Shown in pieces: positions 26,716 to 36,400 of a DNA stretch of 64,000 bases. This DNA comes from JAGXTF01 sp044224315 (GTDB lineage Bacteria > Bacteroidota > Bacteroidia > NS11-12g > UBA955): the NCBI GenBank assembly GCA_044224315.1, contig JBGAKR010000008.1:124001-188000 (forward strand), in the 5' to 3' direction. Position numbers and translations under genes: made by a program. Below the pieces are notes generated by a model. The model did no database searches and had not been told where the DNA came from. It saw nothing but the letters and a program-made list of their open reading frames with translations. Every line of letters starts with the position of its first letter. Position 1 is the stretch's first letter.

Positions 26716-28653
26716 ATGAAGAAATATTACTCAGTATTGGTATCCTTTTGTGCAATCACTGCAGCATTTGCCCAGGCACCTGCAGGTTCGCAAAACATAC
26801 CTTCCGGACCGGCCATGAAGCCAACCCCGGATGTGACAGTGGATGTGGCCGGCAGCGGCAATCAGGCAAACGCAGGCAAACATAAGTTTGTTATGCGCCG
26901 TGGAAGTTTAAATTACAGCAACCAAATCCGCATAGGTTCTACCTATTACGATTTGCAATCAAACTATGCCATGCCTCACAGGGTATTGGTTCACCCCAAT
27001 GGTCAGGTTTCAGTAGTTTGGACCAGCTCTCCAAACGATGCAACCAATTTCCCACAACGCGGAACAGGTTATAATTTTCGCAACCTATCAGGTGTATTCG
27101 GTCAAAGTGATAGCACCCGTATTGAAAATGTGCGCACAGGTTGGCCCAATATCGGTATGCTAAGCAATGGCGATGTATTTGTAATTGGCCATGAAGCTAC
27201 CAATGGTGGTTTTTATATGAGTAAAAGCACTTCGTTGGGTGCCCGCCCCTCAGGTGCAACAGCAATTTTGCAGGAAGCTCCATACAAACCCATTTGGGCC
27301 CGCACTGCCAATAATGGCGATACCATTCACATTATTTACAGCTATACCGACTCGGCGCTGGTGGGAGAAAAACGCGCCCCACAGCGCAAAGGTATTTTTG
27401 CCCCTATGGTATACAGCCGCAGCCTGGATGGTGGCAAAAACTGGGATATTCAGCACATCATGTTGCCAAAATACGATAGTACCCTAACCAATAACGGGGG
27501 TGCCGATCAGTATTCAATTGATGTAAAAGGCAATACTGTGGCTATTGTAAATGCCGATATTTTGCAAGGTGTTGTAGCCTGGAAAAGCACTGATTTTGGT
27601 ACCACCTTTACCCGCATTATGGTAGATTCTTTTGCCTATGCACCCTATTCTGCCAAAAAATTGATGCTTGATACTCCGTTTACCAATGACGGTACCGTAG
27701 ATGTGTTGTTGGATAACAATGGCAAAATGCACGTATTCTGGGGTCTGGGCCGCGTATTAGACACCGACACTACCGATCAGAGCTATAGCTTCTTCCCTGG
27801 TATTCAAGGCATTGCCTATTGGAATGAAGATACTAAAACTTCAAAAATTATCGCTTCAGGTGCTGCTTTCGATCGCACCGAAGATGGTGCAAACCAATTG
27901 GAGTTGGCAACTTCTCAAGCCCTGTCAAGTACGGGCGGTATCCCATCAGGTGTGGGCACCGTAGCTCGTTTGAGCAATACCAGTGCAATGCGTCAACCCA
28001 ATGCAGCCATTGATGCCAATGGCAACCTGTATTGTGTTTTCTCTGTACCTCTGGAGCAGGATATATCTGATTTGGGTGCCAATTTCCGCGATTTAGGTAT
28101 CGTTTACTCTAAGGATGGCGGTGCCACCTGGGGCGATGAGCAAAATATTACCCAGGTAATTGGCCTTGAAGATGATTTTCCAAGCACATCTCGCAACGCA
28201 AATGGATTTGTGCATGTAATGTGGCAGCAGGATAACATCCCAGGTACTAACCTGCAAAGCAACTCTAGCTCTGACGGTAACCACCCTGCTGTATTGAACG
28301 AAATCCGCTATCAGGCTATCCCTGTTTCCGAAATTCTGAATGATAATATCGGCATGGTATGGGGTGCTGGTATTGATGCGCCCAATACCGGAGAGGTTTT
28401 GGTAGTAAACCAAAACTATCCAAACCCATTTAGCGGTACTACCAATGTAATGATTTACCTTACCCGCCCTGGCGATGTAAAAGTATCTGTGCACAATATG
28501 GCCGGTACCGAAGTAATAAACCAAACCAGCACCGGACTTATCCGTGGCAATCACATCATAGAAATTAATGCAGCAGGTTTGCCTGCAGGTGTATACACCT
28601 ATTCATTAACTGCCGGCGGAAGTACCGTTAGCAAAACCATGATTGTGAAATAA
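26716..28653 (+). CDS. T9SS-exported protein with Asp-box (sialidase-like) repeats
   Basis: 645 aa. Signal peptide (MKKYYSVLVSFCAITAAFAQ). The central region has Asp-box motifs of beta-propeller sialidases (SRSLDGGKNWD, SKDGGATWGDE), with further blades implied by spacing. The last about 80 residues are a type A Por sorting domain: NQNYPNPFSGTTNV, VSVHNMAGTEV, GNHIIEINAAGLPAGVYTY. The protein should cross the outer membrane by T9SS and be released or anchored. Sialidase activity is not established, because Asp boxes occur in many propellers and I did not identify the catalytic Arg triad. Confidence 0.87.
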   Translation: MKKYYSVLVSFCAITAAFAQAPAGSQNIPSGPAMKPTPDVTVDVAGSGNQANAGKHKFVMRRGSLNYSNQIRIGSTYYDLQSNYAMPHRVLVHPNGQVSVVWTSSPNDATNFPQRGTGYNFRNLSGVFGQSDSTRIENVRTGWPNIGMLSNGDVFVIGHEATNGGFYMSKSTSLGARPSGATAILQEAPYKPIWARTANNGDTIHIIYSYTDSALVGEKRAPQRKGIFAPMVYSRSLDGGKNWDIQHIMLPKYDSTLTNNGGADQYSIDVKGNTVAIVNADILQGVVAWKSTDFGTTFTRIMVDSFAYAPYSAKKLMLDTPFTNDGTVDVLLDNNGKMHVFWGLGRVLDTDTTDQSYSFFPGIQGIAYWNEDTKTSKIIASGAAFDRTEDGANQLELATSQALSSTGGIPSGVGTVARLSNTSAMRQPNAAIDANGNLYCVFSVPLEQDISDLGANFRDLGIVYSKDGGATWGDEQNITQVIGLEDDFPSTSRNANGFVHVMWQQDNIPGTNLQSNSSSDGNHPAVLNEIRYQAIPVSEILNDNIGMVWGAGIDAPNTGEVLVVNQNYPNPFSGTTNVMIYLTRPGDVKVSVHNMAGTEVINQTSTGLIRGNHIIEINAAGLPAGVYTYSLTAGGSTVSKTMIVK

Positions 28654-28674
28654 CGTTTAAAAGCATTCATTTAA

Positions 28675-28705
28675 CAAAACCCTGCACGTAAGCGCAGGGT
28701 TTTTT
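28675..28705 (+). terminator. Rho-independent terminator
   Basis: CCCTGC (28680-28685) pairs with GCAGGG (28694-28699), preceded by AAAA and followed by six T residues. Sits just after the Asp-box gene. Confidence 0.85.
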
Positions 28706-28724
28706 GTTTTTCTTTGCAACTGTA

Positions 28725-28937
28725 ATGAAATTCAAAGCCGGGCATTGGTATTATTTTCTTACCGCTCTCGTATTTATCGTGTTGGCCATTTATATGCGAT
28801 TAAATCCCGGTAATCTACAATATTTAGACCCTATCTACCGCGAAGTAATATTTTGGGTGCTACTCGGTTGGGGCGCTTTTCGGGCCATGAATGGTTATTT
28901 TTTATACAAACGAAATAAATATACGAATGAGAATTAA
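28725..28937 (+). CDS. Small two-helix membrane protein
   Basis: 70 aa from ATG 28725 (MKFKAGHWYYFL). Two hydrophobic segments (about 9-22 and 41-56) with a short polar loop (MRLNPGNLQYLDPIYRE) and a basic tail (YKRNKYTNEN). No family recognised. The stop overlaps the start of the phosphate-binding-like lipoprotein by 11 bp, so the genes are translated together. Confidence 0.7.
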   Translation: MKFKAGHWYYFLTALVFIVLAIYMRLNPGNLQYLDPIYREVIFWVLLGWGAFRAMNGYFLYKRNKYTNEN

Positions 28938-29847
28938 TGGGGCCTTTGCAATCGCGCTGTTATTAATCCTGGGGATATTGGGATGCCAGGGCATCGATTA
29001 CAGTTCGAAGGGCAATGACGTGCCTACAAATGGCAATCTGATAATGGGAGTGGAGAAAGGAGATTCGTTTTTAATAGAGGAGGAGCTTAGCTATTTTCAT
29101 CAGGATTATCCCAATTCCCATATCAAACCTGTATATCAGTGCGAAGTGGCATTGCTCAGACAATTGCAAATGGATTCTATGCGTTTTGTTGTCATGAATC
29201 GGGATTTTACCGCCGAAGAGAGAGACAATCTTGAACTGCGCGATATAAAAGTACGGTCGCAAAAAATTGCCGAAACCTCTATAGCTCTAATTGTAAGTCC
29301 TTCCAGCAATCTCGATTCTATTGACCAGAATACCCTGCGCAAAATGCTCAAAGGTGAAATTAATACCGGGCCCGGAGGCAGTGAAATTACCCTGGTATTC
29401 GACGAATCTTGCGGTTCAAATTTTTCGTATTTCAGCAAGGTATTTTTGAAGGGAAAAATAGCCGCAAGTGCGGTGAGGGCCATCGCCAATCCCCAAAAAC
29501 TGATTGAATATATTTCTACCCACCCCGATGCCATTGGTTTTGTGGGGCTCAACTGGATTGCCGACCGCACCGAAGCCTTGAGCCGCAGTTTACTAAAATC
29601 GGTTAAAGTTTTAAAGGTAAAAGGCAATCTTGACAATCAGTACCATTTGCCATTTCAAAGTCAAATCAAAGCCCGGCAATACCCGTTTGTGCAGCAGGTA
29701 TTTATGCACGATTTACAGGGGTATAATGGCCTTGCAAAAGGCTTTATTTCCTTTGTTGCCAGCCAGCCTGGGCAAATTATGGTGAAAAAAAGCGGACTTA
29801 TACCAGCGCATGACTTTGGCAGGACTATAGTTGTAGAATCTGAATGA
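28927..29847 (+). CDS. PstS-like periplasmic substrate-binding lipoprotein
   Basis: 306 aa from ATG 28927 (MRINGAFAIALLLILGILGCQ), lipobox GCQ. The mature part resembles phosphate-binding-type periplasmic proteins: NGNLIMGVEKGDS, MNRDFTAEERDN, SIALIVSPSSNLDS, HPDAIGFVGLNW. Classical PstS has an SG-rich phosphate site; here the GSEITLVFDESCGSNF region takes its place. No transporter genes are adjacent. In this phylum such proteins sit with TPR proteins near TonB/ExbBD genes, so a role in outer-membrane energised uptake is possible. Confidence 0.8.
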   Translation: MRINGAFAIALLLILGILGCQGIDYSSKGNDVPTNGNLIMGVEKGDSFLIEEELSYFHQDYPNSHIKPVYQCEVALLRQLQMDSMRFVVMNRDFTAEERDNLELRDIKVRSQKIAETSIALIVSPSSNLDSIDQNTLRKMLKGEINTGPGGSEITLVFDESCGSNFSYFSKVFLKGKIAASAVRAIANPQKLIEYISTHPDAIGFVGLNWIADRTEALSRSLLKSVKVLKVKGNLDNQYHLPFQSQIKARQYPFVQQVFMHDLQGYNGLAKGFISFVASQPGQIMVKKSGLIPAHDFGRTIVVESE

Positions 29848-29950
29848 GGATTGGAACATTTTTTGATTTAGTAACCTTAGAAAGAAAAATAAGTAGTTTT
29901 TTTGCAGTCCCAAAAAGATATATCATAACCCCATTTCAACTGAAAATACA

Positions 29951-31693
29951 ATGAAAAAGACCCTATATCTGTTACCCGCAATTTTGTTTCTTACAATTGC
30001 AAATTTTGCCAGCGCCCAATCGGTGGATGAAGGCAGAAAATTTACACGTAACGAACAGTACGAAGATGCCGACCGCGTTTTTAAGAGCCTGATTGCTGCG
30101 AAGCCAAAAGCCGGAGATGCCTACTATTTTTCGGGTATCAACTTTTTGGAAAACGGCGACACCAATGCTGCCGCTGAAATGTTTAACACCGGCCTTACCA
30201 TGAGCCCCAAGTATACCCTCAACTATGTGGGTAAAGGACATTTACTGCTGCGTGCCGGAAAAAGTGCCGAGGCAGAAGCCATGTTTGCCCTGGCTTTGAA
30301 AGCCAAGAAAAAAGCGCTGATGCTGGCTAATAAAGAAGTAGCCCGCGCTTATCTGATGGTAAAATTTGGCAGCCGCGAAACTTTGCTGGCCAACGCCAAT
30401 AAAGCGGTTGAGTTTTTAGGAAAAGCCGATCAGGTGGGCGACAACGAGGTGCAAATACTGCTGGGTGATGCGTATAGTGTGATTTCGCCCCTGGATTTGG
30501 GCCGCGCGGTTGAACAATACCAAATCTCTTCGCGCCTTAATGCCAACGACCCCAAACCCCGCCTGCGTGAAGCCAGGGTTTACCAAAAAGCCAAAAACTA
30601 CGAAACCTCTATGGAAAAGGTGAATGAAGCCCTTTACCTGGATATGGATTTTGCCCCTGCTTACCGCCAGAAAGCTGAATTGTTTTCTGAAATGGGCGTG
30701 GTTTATAAACGCAAAGAATACAGAGATTCAGCTGTAATGTTTTACCGTGAATACCTGAAACGAAACAACAACCTTTCTGCTCGTAAAATGTTTGTACAAA
30801 GTTTGTTTTTCAACGGTGAATATATGGATTGTATTGAAGAGGGTGCCAAGCTGCAAACCGAAAAAGAATATCCCAATATCTGGGGGGTAATGGCCTATGC
30901 AGTGGTGCAAAAAAATGATACTTCACGCGTTTTTAACACCCAAGGTTTGGAATACTTTGAAAAGTATGAAATGAAGTATGTAAAACCCGCAAACAGGGGC
31001 TTGAGTTCTACTGAAAAATACTACAAAGGCATATTGCTGTTGCGCACTGGTAGCCGCGATGCTGCTTTGAGTCTGATCAAAGAATCGCTTACCGATACCG
31101 CCAATGCACAAATTGCCTGGTACGATAATTATTTCGACCTGAATTATAAGGCTGGTAACTATGCCGAAGCGCTGAATGCCATTAACCTGAAAGAGAAAAA
31201 AGTAGCCCTGATTTCAAAAGATATGTATTACAAAGCACAGTGCCTTACCCAATTGGGCAAATACACTGAGTCTATCAATACTTTCCGCGAAATCATCAGC
31301 CGCGATACTACTTACACCCGTGGTTACTATTTCATTTCTCAAAACTGGAGAAAAATAGATGCCAAAGATTCAACCGGCTCTCTTACTGCCTCTTACCACG
31401 ATTGGTTCAAACACATGACTGCCGATGATAAAGTAAAATATAAAAGAGATCTGGAGTTTTCTTACCGCGATTTGGGGTACATCTGGTACAACAAAGCCAG
31501 CGCATCGTATGTAACCCCAGCCGATAAAGCTGCCGGATATGTGCAAAGCAAAGCCCAGTTTAACACCGCCATTGAATACTACAAAAAAGTGCTGGAGTTT
31601 GCTCCGGAAGATGCAGCGGTGAAAAAACAAATTGCCGATACCGAAAACTTTGTGGCCAATATTGGCAAGAAAAGAGCCCCGATAAAAAAATAA
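29951..31693 (+). CDS. Exported TPR-repeat protein, 580 aa
   Basis: Signal peptide MKKTLYLLPAILFLTIANFASA. TPR units cover most of the protein (GRKFTRNEQYEDADRVF, GDAYYFSGINFLENGDTNAA, then several more to about residue 570, ending YYKKVLEFAPEDAAVKKQI). Likely a periplasmic scaffold. It follows the PstS-like gene on the same strand after 103 bp and ends in a strong terminator. A comparable pairing of a PstS-like lipoprotein and a TPR protein is common in Bacteroidota. Confidence 0.87.
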   Translation: MKKTLYLLPAILFLTIANFASAQSVDEGRKFTRNEQYEDADRVFKSLIAAKPKAGDAYYFSGINFLENGDTNAAAEMFNTGLTMSPKYTLNYVGKGHLLLRAGKSAEAEAMFALALKAKKKALMLANKEVARAYLMVKFGSRETLLANANKAVEFLGKADQVGDNEVQILLGDAYSVISPLDLGRAVEQYQISSRLNANDPKPRLREARVYQKAKNYETSMEKVNEALYLDMDFAPAYRQKAELFSEMGVVYKRKEYRDSAVMFYREYLKRNNNLSARKMFVQSLFFNGEYMDCIEEGAKLQTEKEYPNIWGVMAYAVVQKNDTSRVFNTQGLEYFEKYEMKYVKPANRGLSSTEKYYKGILLLRTGSRDAALSLIKESLTDTANAQIAWYDNYFDLNYKAGNYAEALNAINLKEKKVALISKDMYYKAQCLTQLGKYTESINTFREIISRDTTYTRGYYFISQNWRKIDAKDSTGSLTASYHDWFKHMTADDKVKYKRDLEFSYRDLGYIWYNKASASYVTPADKAAGYVQSKAQFNTAIEYYKKVLEFAPEDAAVKKQIADTENFVANIGKKRAPIKK

Positions 31694-31711
31694 TCTAATT
31701 GTAAGAATATT

Positions 31712-31742
31712 AAAAAAAGCCCGGCTAAAGCCGGGCTTTTTT
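31712..31742 (+). terminator. Rho-independent terminator
   Basis: GCCCGGC (31719-31725), TAAA loop, GCCGGGC (31730-31736), flanked by A7 and T6. Perfect stem, so it can terminate in both directions. Confidence 0.9.
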
Positions 31743-31767
31743 GTAAATTTGCTTGTAATGTAATGTT

Positions 31768-33420
31768 ATGAAAAGTATAAAATTGTTTTTGGCCCTTGTC
31801 TGTTTATTCGTTGCACCGCGGCTTAAGGCCCAAAGCTTACCCGAAATCCATTTGCTGGTGCGAATCTCTCCGGAGACCGGTTATACCCGCTTTTTTAAAT
31901 CCCTGCCGCCTTTGTTTACCCAGGTGCGCTGTGTGGATGAGGAGTTTGGCTTGTACAGTGTGCATATTCCGGCCAGTACCAATGTGGCTGCAGCCCTTGA
32001 TATTCTCAACCGCACCCGGGGTTGCCTGTTAGCACAGCAATTGCACCCGGTAAAACCGCGGTATACCCCGAACGACCCTTTGGTAGTGAACCAAAACTAC
32101 CTGAACGTGATAAAAGCAATTTCGGCCTGGAACTTTGCCCATGGAACCGGAGTAACAGGCTTGGGAGATACGGTTGTGATAGCTATGATAGATGATGGCC
32201 TGGATACCCTGCAACCCGATTTGGCAGCCAATGTATGGCGCAATAGAAACGAAATTCCCTGGAATGGGGTTGATGATGATTCAAATGGGTACACCGATGA
32301 TTATTTTGGCTGGAATGGGGGCGATAGCAATTGTCGTGTATTAACCAGTGTATCCATCGATCAGGGCCATGGTACTTCGGTAGCCGGTGTGTTTGGTGCT
32401 GTATCCGACAATGGATTGGGTATTGCCGGCCTGGCGCTAAAAACCAAAATTCTGCCTTGCCTCGCCTATTCAACAATCGGCACCGATGGCGAAATTGGTG
32501 TGGTGCGATGTATGCTATACGTTTGGCGTCAAAAAAAGCTCTATATCAGCAGCGGGGGTAAAAAAGGGGCCAATATAGTGGTGGCCAATTTTTCGTTGGG
32601 AATAGACCGCGCTAAGCCCGAGGATGCGCCCCTCTGGTGCGCTATGTACGATAGCTTAGGGGCTGCCGGTATTATATCGTGTGGCGCCACCAGCGATGCA
32701 AATAATGATGTGGATGTGGTGGGTGATATACCTACCAGTTGCCCCAGTCCATACCTCATTGCCGTGAGTTTTACCAATGATAATGACGTGCGTCAAAACT
32801 CGGGCTTTAGTCCTACAAAAATAGATTTAGCTGCACCCGGACAGGATATTCGCACTACCATTCAACGCAGGGGTACAAGTGCAGGATCTGAATACACAAA
32901 TAAAAGTGGAACCTCATTTTCTACTCCATTGGTAACCGGCACAGTTGCACTTTTATACCAAAATGTATGCGATACATTTTTGTATTTGCAAAAAACCAAT
33001 AACGACAGTGCCATGCGGTTGATGAAATCGTGGATTTTGAAGGGAACAGATAAGATACCCAGCCTGGCTGGGAAATGCCTTACCGAAGGCCGGTTGAATG
33101 TGCTTAAATCATGGCAATTGATGGATGATTGGTGCAAAGCCCGCGACCAGAAGTACAGTGTAAATACTGCAGCATTGGCTAAAGTAAAATTGTTTCCAAA
33201 TCCCATCCATGCTGGGCAAAATATACAATTGATAGGAATTGAAACGCAAGGTTTGAATTACAGGATCTATGATTTAAGCGGTAAACTGATCTCTATGGGG
33301 GAAGCAACAACTGCGGCTTCCGGGCTGCAGATCCCTGCACAAACCTTAACACCCGGATTTTACATTCTCCAAGCCAGTACCCCAACATTACAATTGGTAA
33401 GGAAATTGCAAGTGTTCTAG
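31768..33420 (+). CDS. Secreted subtilisin-like (S8) protease with T9SS sorting domain
   Basis: 550 aa with signal peptide (MKSIKLFLALVCLFVAPRLKA). The catalytic triad is visible: Asp in VVIAMIDDGLD, His in DQGHGTSVAGVFG, Ser in SGTSFSTPLVTG. A propeptide-like segment (about 22-110) precedes the catalytic domain. The C-terminal about 75 residues form a type A sorting domain (LFPNPIHAGQNIQ, YRIYDLSGKLI, PGFYILQA). It lies 23 bp upstream of the first caspase-like gene, so the two are probably one operon; processing of the caspase-like protein by this protease is a testable idea, not shown. Confidence 0.93.
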   Translation: MKSIKLFLALVCLFVAPRLKAQSLPEIHLLVRISPETGYTRFFKSLPPLFTQVRCVDEEFGLYSVHIPASTNVAAALDILNRTRGCLLAQQLHPVKPRYTPNDPLVVNQNYLNVIKAISAWNFAHGTGVTGLGDTVVIAMIDDGLDTLQPDLAANVWRNRNEIPWNGVDDDSNGYTDDYFGWNGGDSNCRVLTSVSIDQGHGTSVAGVFGAVSDNGLGIAGLALKTKILPCLAYSTIGTDGEIGVVRCMLYVWRQKKLYISSGGKKGANIVVANFSLGIDRAKPEDAPLWCAMYDSLGAAGIISCGATSDANNDVDVVGDIPTSCPSPYLIAVSFTNDNDVRQNSGFSPTKIDLAAPGQDIRTTIQRRGTSAGSEYTNKSGTSFSTPLVTGTVALLYQNVCDTFLYLQKTNNDSAMRLMKSWILKGTDKIPSLAGKCLTEGRLNVLKSWQLMDDWCKARDQKYSVNTAALAKVKLFPNPIHAGQNIQLIGIETQGLNYRIYDLSGKLISMGEATTAASGLQIPAQTLTPGFYILQASTPTLQLVRKLQVF

Positions 33421-33443
33421 CGATTTTGTATAAATTGCAGCAC

Positions 33444-36400
33444 ATGAAAACTGGTTTTAAACTGGCTAAATTATTATTGCCATGCATAATTCTATTGCTT
33501 TCCATCGGCAATGCCAGGGCCCAAAAGAGTAAAATAGGCAAAAAATTATACCCTGTTTTTAAAGAATTAAAATCGGTAAGTGATACCAGTTATACTTTAC
33601 AGGATTCGGCCATTAATGTGGGCATACGCATAGTGAATGCCGAGTTTGAAGTAAAACCCGCAATTGATACCCTTTTTATGGCCGATTTATGTGCCGATTT
33701 GGGTAAATTAATGCAAAATTCTTATTTGTACGATGAAGCATCGGCCTCTTATTTACTATTGGCCGCTGCGTATTACCGCACCCAAAATATGGAAGAAAAA
33801 AGCGGTGAGTTTTTGGGGCGTTATTTATACACTTACAACCTTGCAGTTAAATACAAAAAGCCCGAATCTTATATCCGATCGGGCGATAGTTTTTTATATA
33901 ACCTGGGCAATAAAGATTCAACCGTTTGGTTTACTGTAGCGGCCGATACTATTGCATGGAATGCAACCCGGGATACAGTTTTTGTGCGCATTAAAGGTGG
34001 CCATGCCCAGGGTGTGGTGCTAAACTCGAGGTTTGATGTATTTACCACATTTGATACTTTCTATAATATAAAACGCAGTTCAATTCTGGCGGGAACTGGA
34101 CGTATCACTAAGGTAAATGATTTTTACAGTGAAGGATTTATTGCTTTAAATGCAGATTTTAAAGATACCCTTTATGTAGGTGATGCATTTGAAGTAAAGG
34201 TAGATATTGATACCCGAAAAATAGGCACCACCTTGCATGATGTGGCTTTGTATAACATTAAATTTAAGGGGTATGACGGCAGCATGTATTTTACCCAGGG
34301 GGCGGGTAATAACACAGTTAATATGGGTAAATTCGACCATCCTATAAAACTGGCTATTTTAAAAGATTTTAAAGATGCATGTAAATATTATAACGAGGTA
34401 GATTCAACCATTCTGCAAGCCAAAATAGAAGGCGGTCCATATGCGGGTTATACCTATGATGAAGCATTAAAAGCGGCCACTATGTTTGACCTTGAAATGT
34501 TTTTTGATTTTGTAAAATCGTATCCCGGAAAATATATAAATAATACCTATAAATTAATTGAAACTTACGCCACATGGTTGATTAATAATTGCCCTACAGG
34601 GCATGGCGAAGCACGCATAATTGAACGGATTTTAAATGAGCCCGAAACAGAGGTTATGCAGCATGCCCGCTTGCTGGTGGGGTATTATGAGCAAATAGAA
34701 AAAGCAGATTCGCTGTTTAGTGCAATGGTTACCCAACGCAATGGAGACAATGTAGAAACTGCTTTGGCCGATTATTTAAGAATGCAAAAACTGGCAGAAA
34801 AAATAGGGTTGAAAAGCACCGATTCTATGTGCAGTGTGAGCATTAGTTGGTATTACCATGTATTAAAGGAGAATAAAAAAGCCCTGGAATGGGCCGACCA
34901 TGCATTGCATTTTGTAAAGCCCGAAAAACGACTGGTATTGAATATTTATAAGGCTATTTATTACAGCGAAATGAACCGCAATGAGGATGCGATAGCCATG
35001 TGCGATTCTGCCCTGAGTATAGATTCTACCAATTATTATGCCCAGGGATATAAAGGCTGGAATTTGTTAAAATCGGGCCGTATTAAACCCGCAATGCCTT
35101 ATTGTAAATATGCTTTTGAAATAGATTCTTTTGTGCAATGGACGGCCATTAATTATGGGCATGCACTTATGTTGAAGGGCAATAAAGCCGAGGCCAACCG
35201 CTTGTACAAAAAGTCGTTTGAAGCCATGAGCAGTGGCTCGGATTTTTATGCTGGCTTACTCAGCGATTTTAATTATTTTATTAATACCGGAATCAACGAG
35301 GATGAATTTAAAAATTTGAAAAATACCTATATCCAATATTATAACGACCATTTTAAATACAAACTCAATGGAGATAGTTTAAAAGGTGCAGCGGCAAAAT
35401 TAAAAGACAATGAACGGTATGCCGATGCTGCTGAGATTTATAAAAAAGCCTTGCAGGAGTATTTGAAATGCACCCCCGTAAATTGGGAAGATGTGCGCCT
35501 GGCCACCCGTTCGGTAGCCTATAGCTACTATAAAAACAAAGATTACCGCCAATCATTGGGGCAGTATAAAAAGGCTGCCGATTTAACCATTGACAAAGGC
35601 CTGGGTGATGATAACTTAATTTCGGATTATACCGATGTTTCGCATTTATACAATTGGCTCGATGATACATTGCGCGAGATGGAATATGAATCCAGGGCGG
35701 CTAGTTTGGAAGTGGCTTTGCGCGAAAAACGCGATTCAAAAAAATTATATATTATTACCGTAGGTACAGGCAATACCAAACACAATGATTCGTTTTCTGT
35801 AAGCGATGCAAATGCAATATCCACAAGACTTGCCGAAGGTGGAAAGCTGTATTTCGACAAAGTAATTACGCATAATATTACGGGTGCGAATGCCAATATT
35901 TCAGAATTAAAAAAATCATTGGATAGTGCCATATATACCTTGCAGCAAAATGATGTTTTTGTATTCTATTATTCAGGTTGGGCGCGTTATAGCGGCGAAG
36001 AGTTTATCACCCTGGCCGATGGTAAATTTGCCCTCAAAGATTTGGCCGGATACTTGGGACAGGTGCCTGCAGCCAGGCAGGTGCATATTGCAGATTGCAA
36101 CGGGTTAAACTGGCGCAAGTGGTATCAGAACGACAATTTTGGTTTGCTGGCCAATCAAAAAAGCAGCCTGGTATTTTTTGGATATAAAAATTCGCGCATA
36201 GAGGAGCCACAATTAAAGCATTCGGTGCTCACAGCCGCTTTAATGGATGCCTGGGATTATACCATATCGCAGGGTGCCATTTCTGCTTCACAATGGATTG
36301 CAGCCGCTTCTTTGGATATGATGAACAACAATCACCTGTATGCCATCGAATCGCAAACCTACGGGCATGATTTTATTTTAGGCAAGGCCAAAGTTAAAAG

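Noticed and set aside
26716..28653. Firm call as an exo-sialidase.
   Set aside because: Only Asp-box motifs were seen; catalytic Arg and Tyr residues were not identified, so the activity is left open.
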